Shown here one piece after another: positions 35,650-46,812 of a stretch of DNA of 64,000 nucleotides. The stretch's first letter is position 1; each line of letters opens with the position of its first letter. The position numbers were made by a program, and so were the translations under genes. Source of the DNA: Coenobita brevimanus (lineage: Eukaryota > Arthropoda > Malacostraca > Decapoda > Coenobitidae); NCBI GenBank assembly GCA_032717465.1, contig CM064681.1:14543510-14607509 (forward strand), written 5' to 3'. The notes below the pieces were generated by a model. The model did not search any database and had not been told where the DNA came from. It worked only from the letters and a program-made list of their open reading frames with translations.

Positions 35650-38600
35650 CCCTTTAACCGCGGGTGTCATTCCAGAATGACATCGACAAAACTGGACCAA
35701 ACCGCGGGTGTCATTCTAGAATGTTCGTGAATATTTTGAACACCGTGCGTTTTTCCTGTGCGCAAATTGTCTCACGCAAGAGTAGCTGTCGAGTTCTTTC
35801 ATGCCAGCCATCCCACATCTCCCTCCTCCCACCCCGAGGGGGCCCCCCCCCACCCCTGCCCTGACACGCATTAGTCAGTATCTGTCCAGCTCTGTGCGTG
35901 ATAATGGCACTCCGTCCCGACTCATCGTCGCTCACTTCCTCCTCACAAATGATTAGTGCTAGTGTGCCTTCGACCTCTACACCGGTGAAGGAACTGCCGA
36001 CGGCAAGGCAGAAGGGGTTGAGCACTCCAGAAATTAGAACAGAGCTGGACAAAACTGTAAGTACAACTCTGGATTGTGGCAGTGAGAGTGATACACTTAC
36101 AGTAAGTAGTGACGATTTTGCAGTGATTGGTGGTGAACCCTTTAGCACTGACAGTGACAGTGATGAAAGTGAGCGTGTAGTTTCCCCCCCACCACCCCCA
36201 ACTTACTCTGGGAAAGGGAAGGCGCCTATGGGGAAAATTGGTGTTGCACGTGGGAAGGGAGTGAAGCGCAGACTTACGTCTCCTACACCAGGCCCTAGCA
36301 AGCATTTCCCACCACTTTCCCGTTCCCCTAGCCCTATTGCCCTCACATCATCTTCATCTTCTGCCGTGCCATCTCCTCAGTCTACATCATCTGAGGAATA
36401 TGAATTCCCAGAGCCTGCACAGCGAGGGAAGGCAGGCCGTGCAGGCCGTGCAGGCAGGGTAAGCAGGGCAGGCCGGCCTAGAACAAAGGGGATGCGTGGC
36501 AGTTGGAGGGCAAAGCTGGGCGATAAGCGAGGTGATAAGCGAGGTGATAAGCGGGGAAGAAAGGGTCAAATTTCACCACGCACCAGGTCAGTAACCCCCC
36601 CGCCTGCCCCCCGCTCAGCTCCCTCACCCTCTCCACCCCCCCACTCACCACCCCCGCACTCACCCCCCTCCCGCTCGCCTCCTGCCTCACCCCCCTCCCA
36701 CTCGCCTCCTGCCTCACCTCCTGCCTCACCCATTGCCTCCACCTCAGCTCCTTCTCACGGGGAAACGAGTGCAATGCGACCTGCCACTTCCACTGAACCA
36801 CGCACAGGGAAAGTTGATGCATTTGTTTGGTCTGACAGTGCAGATTTTCAGCCACACAATCCGCCGTTTGATATGACAAATGCTGGAATACAGCCTGCCT
36901 TTCCATGCAATGCAGGAGATGATTTTGTAGACTACTTCCTGGCCTTCATGGATGATGAAATCGTGTAGCATGTCAGCGATGAGACCAATAGGTATGCAGC
37001 TCAGTGTGCAGCAGAAGGGCTGGGACCTATTGGCTCACAAAGGAAGTGTCGTGGATGCCTGTCGGGATCAGAGAGCTGTATGTGTTCTTTACACTGATGT
37101 TCTTGATGCCCCATATCAAGAGACATGAGTTGGAGGAGTACTGGTTCGTGGATGACATTACTTCTATCCCAACATTCGGGAAGTATATGTCATGGGATCG
37201 GTTCCAACAGCTGCTAGGATACCTGCACTTCGCTGACAATGGAAACCCGTCCCAAACTGACCCTTTGTGGAAAGTGAGGGATTTTCTCAACAGGATTAGG
37301 GATCGATTTATGCGATTTTTCCGTCCTATGCAGAAAGTCGTCATAGACGAATCCCTGGTATTGTTCAGAGGACGTCTCAAATTCATGCAGTAGATCCCCA
37401 GCAAACGCCACCGCTTTGGGATAAAGTTCTTTGTGCTGTGTGACTGTGAGACGGGGTATATCCTTGATTTCGTCATCTACTCTGCAAGCACAATGGACGT
37501 GAACAGGAAAGACCCCCTTGGCTTCTCTGGCTCCATTGTAAAAGTGCTGATGGAGAGGTATTTTGGTGGGAATCATGTGCTGTACACAGACAATTATTAC
37601 ACAGCACCGAAACTCTCCAAATACCTGGCTGAATACGGCATTGGCACTGTTGGCACTGTACGGAGCTATAGGAAAGAGTGGCCACGTTTCCCAGAAGCAT
37701 CATCCTCATCGAAGGGAGATGTGCACCTGAAGAAGTCAGACAAGCTTCTGGCGATCAGGTGGCACGACAAGAAGGTCGTGAATATGATCAGCACCATCCA
37801 CAAGGGGGAATTGCAGAGAACTGGGAAGGTCAGCCAATCATGAAGCCTGATGCCGTCATTGATTACAATGTGAACATGAGACTGGTTGATAAGTCTGATA
37901 TGATGATTGGCGAAATAGACTGTCTCGAGAGAAACACCTGATGGTACAGGAAGGCTTGCCTGCACATGCTCGATATGTGCATGCTCAACACCTTCATCCT
38001 CTACAAGACACAAGTCGGGGGCATAAGGCAACCATCCCTGAGACAGTTCTCCAAGACTGTCGTGCAGCAGCTGCTTGCACGATTTGGTCAGGTGACGGCA
38101 TTGATCCCGAGGGGACACTCTGACACACAACCTGACCGTCTTGAGTGCCGCAATTATATGAGCCGGCACCAGCTTGTGAAATTGCCTCTTACCGCAGGCG
38201 GCAGGTTGTCACAGGGCCGCTGCAGGGTATGTCATAACACCACACGGAGGCCTCGGACAAGAAAAATGAGCACACACCAGTGCCAGGAATGCCAAGTCGC
38301 TCTCTTTGTGACTCCGTGCTTTGCCGAGTACCACTCTCTGAGTAAACACTGAAAGTGACAGTGATATACAGTGATGCGACAGTGACGTGCTTTACCAATA
38401 ATTGTATAATGGATAATGTAGTAATAAGGGATATTTTGCCTAGAAAAAAATGTAAATATTGGCCAGTTTAATAAGTGATATTGTAATAAGAGAATCTGTG
38501 GCACTTGTGTAATTCTGCAGCACTTATGTGATGCGACAGTGACGCAATATAGTAATAAGTGCAGTGTAAATATAATGTATATTGCCCAGATTATATGTAA

Positions 38601-39048
38601 AATAATATTAGAAGTTAGAAATAATGAAAACATCGCCGCTAACCAAACGTCAGTGAGCGGGTGAAGCCGCAGTGAAGTGCGGGCAATTACAGTGCCTTTT
38701 ACCTACCTCAGTGAACACAGAGTGGGTGTTTATCGTATGTGCAGTGTTCATATATGTTTATATTACTATTATCAGAGAGTGGTTGGCATTTGGTACTGGT
38801 GTGTGGGGCGTAAAATAGTGATTTTACACCCCTCACTTCTAACGGCACTGCCCGTGCTGTGAAAGTCAACAAAGTCATGAAACCTACATCAATGGAAAGC
38901 TGAAGGTTAGTACTTTCTAATGGTACCTTATTTTTTTCTCTAGCTTTATTCTGTGCAGAGTTATTAAGGTTTAAAGGTTTGTTTACATTTGGCTGAAACC
39001 CCCGCGGGAGAGGACAGTCAGGCCAAAACAATGCCCGCGGTTAAAGGG
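35650..39048 (+). mobile_element. Coding but decayed piggyBac transposon (PB2)
   Basis: TTAA is duplicated at 35646-35649 and 39049-39052. The terminal inverted repeat CCCTTTAACCGCGGG is perfect over 15 bp. The left end has CCGCGG boxes at 35658 and 35702, each followed by a dyad (GTCATTCCAGAATGAC at 35666-35681; CATTCTAGAATG at 35712-35723). The right end has CCGCGG at 39035 and 39002. It encodes a piggyBac transposase. It lies inside the integrase zinc domain of the second gypsy element, between its His pair (HANNGIH) and its Cys pair (CRAC). Confidence 0.95.
35904..38352 (+). pseudogene. piggyBac transposase, broken
   Basis: From the ATG at 35904 (an upstream GTG is in frame) a 350-residue N-terminal part is Ser/Pro-rich and disordered, with HSPP/ASPP and DKRG repeats. 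The DDE core follows: IRELYVFFTLMFLMPHIKRH, the first Asp in VIDESLVLFRGR (about 37340), the second in LYTDNYYTAPKL (about 37585) and the third probably in NMRLVDKSDMM (about 37880). A C-terminal Cys/His-rich domain (CRVCHNTT...CQECQVALFV...C) matches the zinc-binding tail of the family. Breaks: TAG at 36966-36968, a frameshift between about 37020 and 37060, TAG at 37391-37393, a frameshift near 37815 and TGA at 37939. The enzyme would cut and paste at TTAA; this copy cannot. Confidence 0.92.
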
Positions 39049-39052
39049 TTAA

Positions 39053-39920
39053 GAAGCTCCTCCAGGTGTTCAATGACACCTATTGGACCCCAACCCCAGC
39101 AACCTGGCCAAGCAAGTCACCCAGTCCTGCCGAGCCTGTGCCTTAAGCAAGGATGTCACCTGCAATGCCGGCCCGTCAGGCAGCATAACCGCTAATGAGC
39201 CTTGGCGGTTGCAATCAGTAGATGTAGTGGGGCCCCTACCACCTAAGTCCAGATACCGTTACATCATCACCTTCGTGGATACGTATTCCAAGTTCTTCAT
39301 CCCGTGCCCAGCCAAAGAATATCACATCGTTTCCATAGCCGATGCCCTAGTCCGCCACATCTTCCCCTATTTTGAAATACCCCAGGCCCTACACTTAGAC
39401 AACACCCCTGAGTTCACCAGCAACATCTGGCGGAACTAGCCAACATACTCGGCTACCACATCTCCCACTCCTCTGCATACTGGCCACAGGGGAACGGACT
39501 TTGCGAGAGGAGCCACTGCACTCTCATGAACCAGGTGTGCACTAGAATCGAGGAAACGAAAAATGAAGATTGGCCAGCCCACATAAAAATTGTCCAGTGG
39601 GGAATCAACGCCTGCCCCCCGGGAGGATGGCATATCCCCTCATGAGCGCATTTTTGGGGAAGCCCCTCTACTCCTGCCACTCCGCCGACACCTACAACCT
39701 CCCACCACACCCCTCACATCCAATCCTCCCAACCACCTCAAGAGGCGCCTTCACCACCTACAAAACGGCCGGGACCTCCAACCTGACGCTGTCCTCTTAG
39801 ACCCTTACAAACCAGGTGTGATGGTTGCAAAACTGCCGCTTCCTCATAACTCTCCCCCCAATTTATGGGACCCTATGCCATCACCCGTGTCCCTAACCCC
39901 TACCGAGTCACAATAGACTA
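39053..39920 (+). pseudogene. Integrase of the second gypsy element, split by PB2 and frameshifted
   Basis: The N-terminal His pair of the zinc domain lies before PB2 (about 35610-35646). The Cys pair (CRACALSKD), the first catalytic Asp (SVDVVGPLPP), the second (LHLDNTPEFTSN) and the Glu (GNGLCERSH) lie after it. A frameshift after NIWRN near 39437 and another near 39620 break the rest (ERIFGEAPLLLP resumes in a third frame). Position after RNase H confirms conventional gypsy order, in contrast to the flanking family. Confidence 0.85.
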
Positions 39921-41028
39921 TCATAACACTCCATGCAGGTACAGGAATCGCCACGTGCACCCATTCTGCACCACCACCTCTCACCGACCCACCACGTCCA
40001 CCTCCTGGACCTTCTCACCTCCACTCACCACCCCAAACTCCCCTTCCGACTCCTACAATTGCTACATCACTCCCTCCACCTCCCTCCGCTCATTACCTAC
40101 TCCCTCACCACCGGCCCCCTCACCTCCTACCCCCCACGCCACCTCACCCCCCACCTCACAGCCGCCGCAAATTCCTTCTCCCAGCCAACCCCCCGCCCCT
40201 TCACCACCGCCTTTCCCAACACCTGCACCTCACACCACCTCACCTACCACCTCACCGACACCACGCTGCCCGATCACGCCAAGACAACCCCCAACTGACA
40301 CACCCACACATCCGCACACCCTTTCTACTGCCCCGTCACCTCCACCCGGCATCACCTACTCTCCCTCTGCTGCCTCCAAACCTCCACCCCAAACTCCACC
40401 CATCACAGCACCACACCACGCAGAGCCAGAGCACCATGCGGCAGCACTCCTACCTCACCACCCAAACCCACCCTAAAAACCACCATCACCCGATCTGGCT
40501 GCCTCTCACACCCTCCTACCAGATACACCACCACCCCCTCACCCACTCCCCCTGCCTCACGTCCCCCACCAGACTCAATTGCCCCCAGCCCCCACACCCC
40601 CAACACTGCCCCAGCACCCTCCGAATACACCAAGCCCGGCTGAAATCTCCATCCGCCCCTATCCCCGGGGAAAACACCTGTGCTTCTCCCCAGCATAAAA
40701 CCACCACACTCGCCTCCATCACCAGCATTTAGCTGACATCACTGGAGGAGCAACCACCGAAAGCAATAAGAATCAGGCGCTCCACCTGGGCACCAACCTG
40801 CGGCAGGAAACGCTGAATCCACAGGCCTCATGACCTCCTCCAGACCCTCTGCACCTCTTCCCAAGCCTCCATCCTCTATCTAACCTGTGATCCTCACCAC
40901 GCTGAAAACCAAGCAACCACACAGTGGATCACCTTTCTCCAACATCTGACCCCAACCCTAAACACTGGCACCACCAAGACCTACTACCTCCAGTCACGGG
41001 AACATGACTTTTCCCATCACGATGGTGG
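39921..41028 (+). other. Pro/Ser/Thr-rich tail and 3' untranslated part of the second gypsy element
   Basis: Frames here read as long Pro/Thr/Ser runs because the DNA is (CCA/CCT)-rich; 39865-40476 is the longest open one. It may be the degenerate C-terminus of Pol or a separate Pro-rich product. The purine-rich tract GATGGTGG directly precedes the 3' LTR. Confidence 0.4.
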
Positions 41029-42941
41029 TGAGATAGCAGCCATGACAACAGAGGACATCACGACACTCCCAGGAGATGACAACAGAGGGATAGGTAGGGC
41101 GCCTGCGATGTCCGTGCGTTATGGGCATATGTCCTATAAGCCCATGCGCCCCTATTCCATGGAGTGCACCCTGCACAAACACCTCAGTCTGGGTGCATTA
41201 CCTTCCAACCAATCCAACCCTCGCCAGGACCGGGGTGGAACTAATAAACCAGCTCCAGACAGCACCCCAGCAATGGCCTGTGACCATGCACAAGCAGCGG
41301 CCCATAGCCGTGCACAAGCAATGGCCTGTAGCCATACACAAGCAGTGGCCTATAGCCGCACACAAGCAATGCCTGTAGCCATGCACAAGCAGCAGCCCAT
41401 AGCTGTGCACAAGCAATGGCCTGTAGCCGTGTGCAAGCAGCGGCCTGTAGCCGTGCCTTAGCAACGGCCGGTAGCCATGCAATTGAGACAGGGAGTAGCC
41501 ACGCACCTAAGAGTCGGCCTATAGCTGCCCACAGTGCTGTCCATCCCCCCTGCAGAACCCGTGACAACCGATTGCCGCATGTGGGGAGAGAAAGGCATGC
41601 CCTCTCTCCTTCTGCAGTTGCCTTGAGGAGCACGACACCGACGACGGCCCGTAGCCACGCCAGTAGACAGGGGACAGCCTGTAGCCATCTCTCGCCTACA
41701 TGTCGCCCTTATACAGGACATCAGCGATGGCCTGTAGCCATGCCCGCAGTCACCCTTTGGCTGCGTTCCTGTCAGGGAGTTGGGCCTCAGTAATGGCCGG
41801 TTGCCGTACCGACGGGAAAGGGATGGCCGGCAGCTGCCCTCCTCCCATTGCCCAAGGAACCTCAGTGACGACAGGTAGCCGTGCCAGGGAGGGACGCCCC
41901 CAAAGTCCCTTGCCCCCTGTGACTCCACGACCAGAGGGAGAACCATGCTCAAGCCGCCCTACCTGAGCAGCCCCAGGCAGCCTTCAGGAGGAGGACCTCC
42001 CATTCATGGACTGCTGGAGAGGACCTGTACTGACCCCGGGGCTGCACTCCAACCACCCGGCACCAGTGGGCAACCAGCAACTATCAGACTTCTGTCGCCA
42101 GCAACGCCGCAGCCCTACCCTGACAGCGAAGCGAGACTGCAGCAGATGAGCTCTCCACGCCGCCCCTAGTACCCCAGGGCGTGACCTCTCCAGTCCTGAT
42201 GAGGAGTGACACTCTCTCCACACTGGGCACCTGCAGGAGCACCTACAAGAGCTTTTCGGCCTCAGTCCTGAGGGCCGAACCCCTATACACAGCCCCTCTA
42301 GTGTGGGGCCCTTCACCACATCCAATCGAAGCCCACTCCAGAGGATTATGCCCCTACGAGTAGTCCTGTGTCCTCTAGATAAGAAGGCATCTGAGGGGAC
42401 TCAGCCGATGCTGGGCTTACACCTGCGAGCTGCCGAGCGGCAGCTTCCTTGTCCCACACCTCTGCTGTGACTGTGACTTCCATGCCCGTGAGGTGAAAGT
42501 GAAAGTGACAATTGAAGCACAGTGACAGAGGTTACTATTCCAACTCCACCAAGTGTAAGCCGAGACATTAATAATATGCTGCTGTCCTGCTCCACTCAGT
42601 GAACACGGGACATGTGTATAATCATTACAAAGTATGTGCAGCCCAATAATTAAGTATACTCGCAACTTCATTTAAGTGCTGTGTCTGTTTGCTTATTCTC
42701 GAGATGGCCGGCATCCTGCGTGATACCTACAACATCTCTGCCAGTCTGAGCTTTGCCTTTGTAGAGTCTTGTGGAACATCTAGCTGTCTGGAATAATTTG
42801 GTAATAAACATATAAGGTTGTTGCCCTGTTTTTATGCCCTGTTCCTCTCACACTGTGTCTTGACTGGTCTAGAAAGGGAACCCAGCTATTCTCTAGGTGT
42901 TGCTAGGACGGGAAGCCGGCCTAAAAACACCTAGCATAACA
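41029..42941 (+). repeat. 3' LTR of the second gypsy element
   Basis: A 1.91-kb partner of 30362-32297, with its own copy of the 24-bp minisatellite at about 41280-41480. Differences from the 5' LTR are frequent (substitutions and small indels), consistent with an old insertion. Confidence 0.85.
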
Positions 42942-43179
42942 AAGACAATAGTCACTTTTGTTGCAGGATTCTGCAACAACTTCTTAGTAATTTAGTGTGC
43001 ACATTTCGCCTCTGAATCCCCTTGTATATTGTAGTACTGATGTTAACTATATCGACATGAAAGTGAAAATAACTTGCATAGAATGGAAAATTAAGGTGTG
43101 AAATGCAAAATAAGTTGCAAGGGAAGATGTTCTACGAAGCCTAATTTGCTACCTAGAGTTCGATGCAAATTTTCTTCTC

Positions 43180-43252
43180 TTTCTTTTTCTTCTCCTTCTC
43201 CTTCTTCCCCTTGCTTTCCGATCTTTTCCTTTTTTTCCTTTCTTTTCTTCTT

Positions 43253-43309
<57 letters not shown>

Positions 43310-43310
43310 G
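43180..43310. repeat. Polypyrimidine tract with (CT)n
   Basis: A TTCTCCTTCTTC-type tract is followed by about 26 CT units (43255-43306). The rest of 42942-43440 shows no feature. Confidence 0.95.
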
Positions 43311-43439
43311 TATTAGTGATGGACTGGAGAAGTGAAGCTTTGGAATCTAGCCTACAAGGGTAGCGTGGTGGAGCTGGTGGTTTTGTTTATGGGGATGTCT
43401 GCCCTTGCCTTGTTTTCTACTAGCCACTGAGAGAGAGAG

Positions 43440-43541
43440 AGAGAGAGGATTTCCTTTATGTTTGCCGGTGTAGTGAGAAATCCTGACCCCCTGGAAATTT
43501 TGACCTCTTGCGTTCGTAACGGTTCGTTGTGCATGTACCGT
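43440..43541. repeat. Repeat locus, left copy, first part (before the hAT element)
   Basis: Reads GCCGGTGTAGTGAGAAATCC ... GCATGTACCGT and matches the reverse complement of about 56235-56330. Its continuation is 48870-49160 on the other side of the hAT element. Confidence 0.8.
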
Positions 43542-43626
43542 CAGTGTTGCCAGATGGTGCAGCAGAAATTTCAGTAGAAATTTGCTAAAAATTTCAGTAG
43601 ATCTTGCTAAAAATTCAGTAGACGCA

Positions 43627-43628
<2 letters not shown>

Positions 43629-43700
<72 letters not shown>
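43629..43700. repeat. (AT)n microsatellite inside the hAT element
   Basis: About 36 AT units, 87 bp in from the left end of the transposon. Confidence 0.95.
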
Positions 43701-43926
43701 TGTGTGTGTTTATATATACTATATATTGGTACTTAGGATATTTCTGAAATATATATGATTAAATTGAGAAGCTTTATATACATTTAATATTTATTTACAA
43801 TAGTTGGTGAAAATTAGAGAAAAAAATAAAATAACTTAAAGAAAATAAAACTTTCTATATCATTTGGCAGTAAACTTGCTGAATTATGATTATTTTGATC
43901 ACAAAACCTATACCTATAACACAACA

Positions 43927-45972
43927 TTAATCTTCAGGCTCACTATCATCAGAATTATCAGCTGGGGTTTCCTGAGAGCTTTTCATGTGCATGTCACTAT
44001 TCATCCGCATACGCATTTCTTTTGTTATTTCAAAATTACTACATATGTCATTAGAGAGCAGCCTTTTAGTATGAAGCATCCCACTGATAGTTTTTGTTGA
44101 AAGCCTGTTTCTCAGCTTTGTTTTCATGCGGTTTATGCTGGAAAATACTCTCTCCACTGTTGCACTTGAGTGGGGCAAACACAACAAACTAAGCATGAAA
44201 GCAGAGAGGTGTGGGTACATCTGTTCATTATCTCCTGTTTTTGTTTCACGCACTTTTACCCAAAACTGAGTTGCTGTGAGATCACAACTCGGTATATCAC
44301 TGTTTCTGAGCAGCCTCCATTCTGAATCTATATCTTGAACAGTTTGATCATTTACTAGAGAAGGAAAGGAGCTTAACAGTGGAGCAAGAGATGGTACTGA
44401 TTTACTCTTTACAATACTGGGATCCAGTACCTTTAAGTTTTGGAAAACAGAATCATCAAAGGGGAATCTTTTGCTTATCTGAGTTACTGCTTCTATCAGA
44501 AAAATCTGACAACGTTGTCGGAACACTTGAACAGCCTGTGCTGGGAGTGCTTGCTCTTGACAGAGAGACATACCTACCTTAGCTCCAAGATAGATGGAAG
44601 ACAGTTCCTTAAAGTTTCGGGGATCCTTGTATTCTACATCACTCATGGGTGTCCTTTGCAGGTAATCATCCTTAAGATAACAATCTAGCAAAGTTCTGAA
44701 GGATTGCAAAACTGATTTGTAGAGTGTGTGAACCTGTGGACTTTCTGACTGCATTTGTAAATTGAGGGAATTAAAAATAGGGAGAACAAAGTCAAGAAAT
44801 TGGAGATACAACTTTGTGAAAGGGTTATTTAGCTTTTGCAGTATGTTCTCACATGCCAACAGTCTATCATTGAGGACAGCGCCTGTAAAGTATAGCTTGA
44901 GTGCTTCGTATTGCTCAAGCAGCCTAGACACAACCATGTGTAGTGACAACCACCGGGTTTGACTTGGATGGAGCAACTGATGTGGCTTAACTTTGACAAA
45001 AGATTGAAATTCTTTCAGTACACCCATGCGTTTTGGACTACAATGGAAGTATGAAAAAACATCACGTGCTAGATCTTCCACATCTTTAGACAAAGTTGCA
45101 CATGCATATGAAGCACAAAGCGCGAAGGAGTGACAAATGCACTTCATAACAAAAAGTGTAGGTATGTCCTTTTTAAGCAATGTGGAAAGTGAATTGCGAG
45201 CTCCCAGCATAGAATTTGCTCCATCCGCACCAAAGCCAATCATATTGTCCTTGTAAGGAATGTGATTATCTGCAAAGAATTTTGTAACTGCATCATACAG
45301 TGCCCTTGCAGTTGCATCTTGCAAGGGAATCAGTCCTAAAAAGCAATCTGTTACTTTGTCACCTATTAAAGTTCTAACAACCATACACAAATGCTTGGTA
45401 CAAGACAAATCTGTGCTTTCATCTACGATTAATGAAAACTTTGACTCCTGCAGCTTTTTTACTAACATATCAGAACTCTCCTCACCAGTCACATGGTTTA
45501 CAATGGATGTCAATTTTGTCCGACCACATTTCAACTCTTTTGCAATTATTGAATCTGGACATATTGCTTGGATGAGCTTGGGGATGTGTTCCACTGTATT
45601 AATTGGTAAATCACGCTCACATATCAATGCTGCCAGTCTGATTTCACTTTCCTGCACAGATTCTTTTAATTTCTTTTTACCACTCACACCAGGCATGTCT
45701 AAAACAGAAGGTTGTTTGGCTACTGCAGTGCAATTTTCCCTGTGTTTCTTTCCAGCTGAATGTTTTTTAACTTCCATTTTACCAGAACTAACAGATATAT
45801 GAACATTGCAAGCACTACAGAATCCAAGCAACTGTCCCTTTGAACTTGACATAAGCCATCCCTTAAAGTCTGGTTCAGATTCCCAAGCTCTATTGTATTT
45901 TTGGGCATATTTTGCCTTTTTTCTGGTGCCACCACTCCTCCCCGTTGACCCCTCTCCTTCCTGGGACGCCAT
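43927..45972 (-). CDS. hAT-family transposase, 681 residues, uninterrupted
   Basis: The only long intact reading frame in the window. Residues 52-77 hold a Cys2His2 finger (C52, C55, H71, H77; FCSACNVHISVSSGKMEVKK), of the BED/ZMYM-related kind used for DNA binding. The RNase H-like core follows: LIVDESTDLS (about residue 190, first acidic residue), GFGADGANSMLGARN (second), and a helical insertion with MKCICHSFALC and HPSQTRWLSL, typical of the ZMYM/ZNF862-like hAT group. The C-terminal dimerisation region is LLCLPHSSATVERVFSSINR (about 595-615), with the catalytic Glu expected at VERVFS. The last 20 residues are acidic. The start at 45972 gives a Gly/Ser-rich leader; no better ATG lies between it and the finger. 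It lies between matching terminal repeats, so it is a transposon gene, and probably recent or under selection given how decayed its neighbours are. A domesticated role is possible but unsupported. Introns are not needed. Confidence 0.9.
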   Translation of the reverse strand: MASQEGEGSTGRSGGTRKKAKYAQKYNRAWESEPDFKGWLMSSSKGQLLGFCSACNVHISVSSGKMEVKKHSAGKKHRENCTAVAKQPSVLDMPGVSGKKKLKESVQESEIRLAALICERDLPINTVEHIPKLIQAICPDSIIAKELKCGRTKLTSIVNHVTGEESSDMLVKKLQESKFSLIVDESTDLSCTKHLCMVVRTLIGDKVTDCFLGLIPLQDATARALYDAVTKFFADNHIPYKDNMIGFGADGANSMLGARNSLSTLLKKDIPTLFVMKCICHSFALCASYACATLSKDVEDLARDVFSYFHCSPKRMGVLKEFQSFVKVKPHQLLHPSQTRWLSLHMVVSRLLEQYEALKLYFTGAVLNDRLLACENILQKLNNPFTKLYLQFLDFVLPIFNSLNLQMQSESPQVHTLYKSVLQSFRTLLDCYLKDDYLQRTPMSDVEYKDPRNFKELSSIYLGAKVGMSLCQEQALPAQAVQVFRQRCQIFLIEAVTQISKRFPFDDSVFQNLKVLDPSIVKSKSVPSLAPLLSSFPSLVNDQTVQDIDSEWRLLRNSDIPSCDLTATQFWVKVRETKTGDNEQMYPHLSAFMLSLLCLPHSSATVERVFSSINRMKTKLRNRLSTKTISGMLHTKRLLSNDICSNFEITKEMRMRMNSDMHMKSSQETPADNSDDSEPED

Positions 45973-46812
45973 GTCACCTGGTCAGGCTGGTCACCACGAC
46001 TACCGTCAGGACCCCGTGTTCCCTACAAAAATTAATGAAAGTAACTTAATCAAGTAACTTTTTAACGACCATGATACGTAAGGTGACCAGATATTAGCAC
46101 TTTAAAAGCGGGGCACAGTTCTCTGCCGGTCTGAACTCCCCCTTCCCCCCTACCAACCACACCACTATGTGCAAGAGATAGAGAGGTATAGTCATTAGTA
46201 CTTTAACTCGACTGAGTAGCTAAGTATCCCTTCAGTTATCATACTAAAGTCGGGAAGTCTATACAAACACTACAAAAAAGCAGGACATTGGCGAGACACT
46301 TAAAAAGTCGGGTAAGACATTATAAAATGAAGGACTGTCCAGCCCACAATTTGGAATCTGGTCACCTTAACCATTAAACAACAATAAGTTTGACTTTGTC
46401 ATATTTTTTCAGGCAAAATGTACCGATAAAGTTAGTCATTATAGGCCACCATTTATTATTTTTTAACCTTTTCACAATCCACGGATGCCATGCTCTTCTC
46501 TTTTTTGGCTATTATTAGATTATTTTATTCAGATTAGGAAGGGTATATGAAATCAAAGGGTAAATGATGCTGCTCTTTACCCACTTAAGTCCCTCAAATT
46601 CTGTCTAACCTGTACAAAAAATTTTAATGATAGCCAGAAGAAACTGTCAAAAGGCACCAGGATACTGAAAGGGGTAATCCTCATATCATATGATTTACGA
46701 AAATTTCTCACCTTCCAATTATGGGAGACACAACTGGGTAGTTGTGAGTTGCAATCCTGGCCCCTGTAGTTGGCAGTGCACCTCAGGCTTAATGGAATTA
46801 TGGAATGGAGTA
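45973..46812. other. hAT upstream region, no further feature
   Basis: Between the transposase start and the nested element there is AT-rich sequence with no frame or repeat I recognise. It should contain the transposase promoter; a convincing TATA box was not identified. Confidence 0.4.

Larger units (their letters stand above)
30362..42941 (+). mobile_element. Second Ty3/gypsy element (conventional RT-RH-INT order) with long LTRs
   Basis: Two related 1.9-kb LTRs (30362-32297 and 41029-42941) enclose Gag-, protease-, RT-, RNase H- and integrase-like sequence in the usual gypsy order, all broken. After subtracting the 3.4-kb piggyBac insertion the element is about 9.2 kb. LTR ends are TGAAATAGC/TGAGATAGC and CATAACA. 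The flanks GGGAC and AAGAC share only three of five bases, so a target duplication is not clear. The internal region is GC- and Pro-rich compared with the AT-rich surroundings. Visible LTR divergence points to an old insertion. Confidence 0.85.

Noticed and set aside
43098..43363. Ser/Leu-repeat frames
   Set aside because: Translation of the (CT)n tract.
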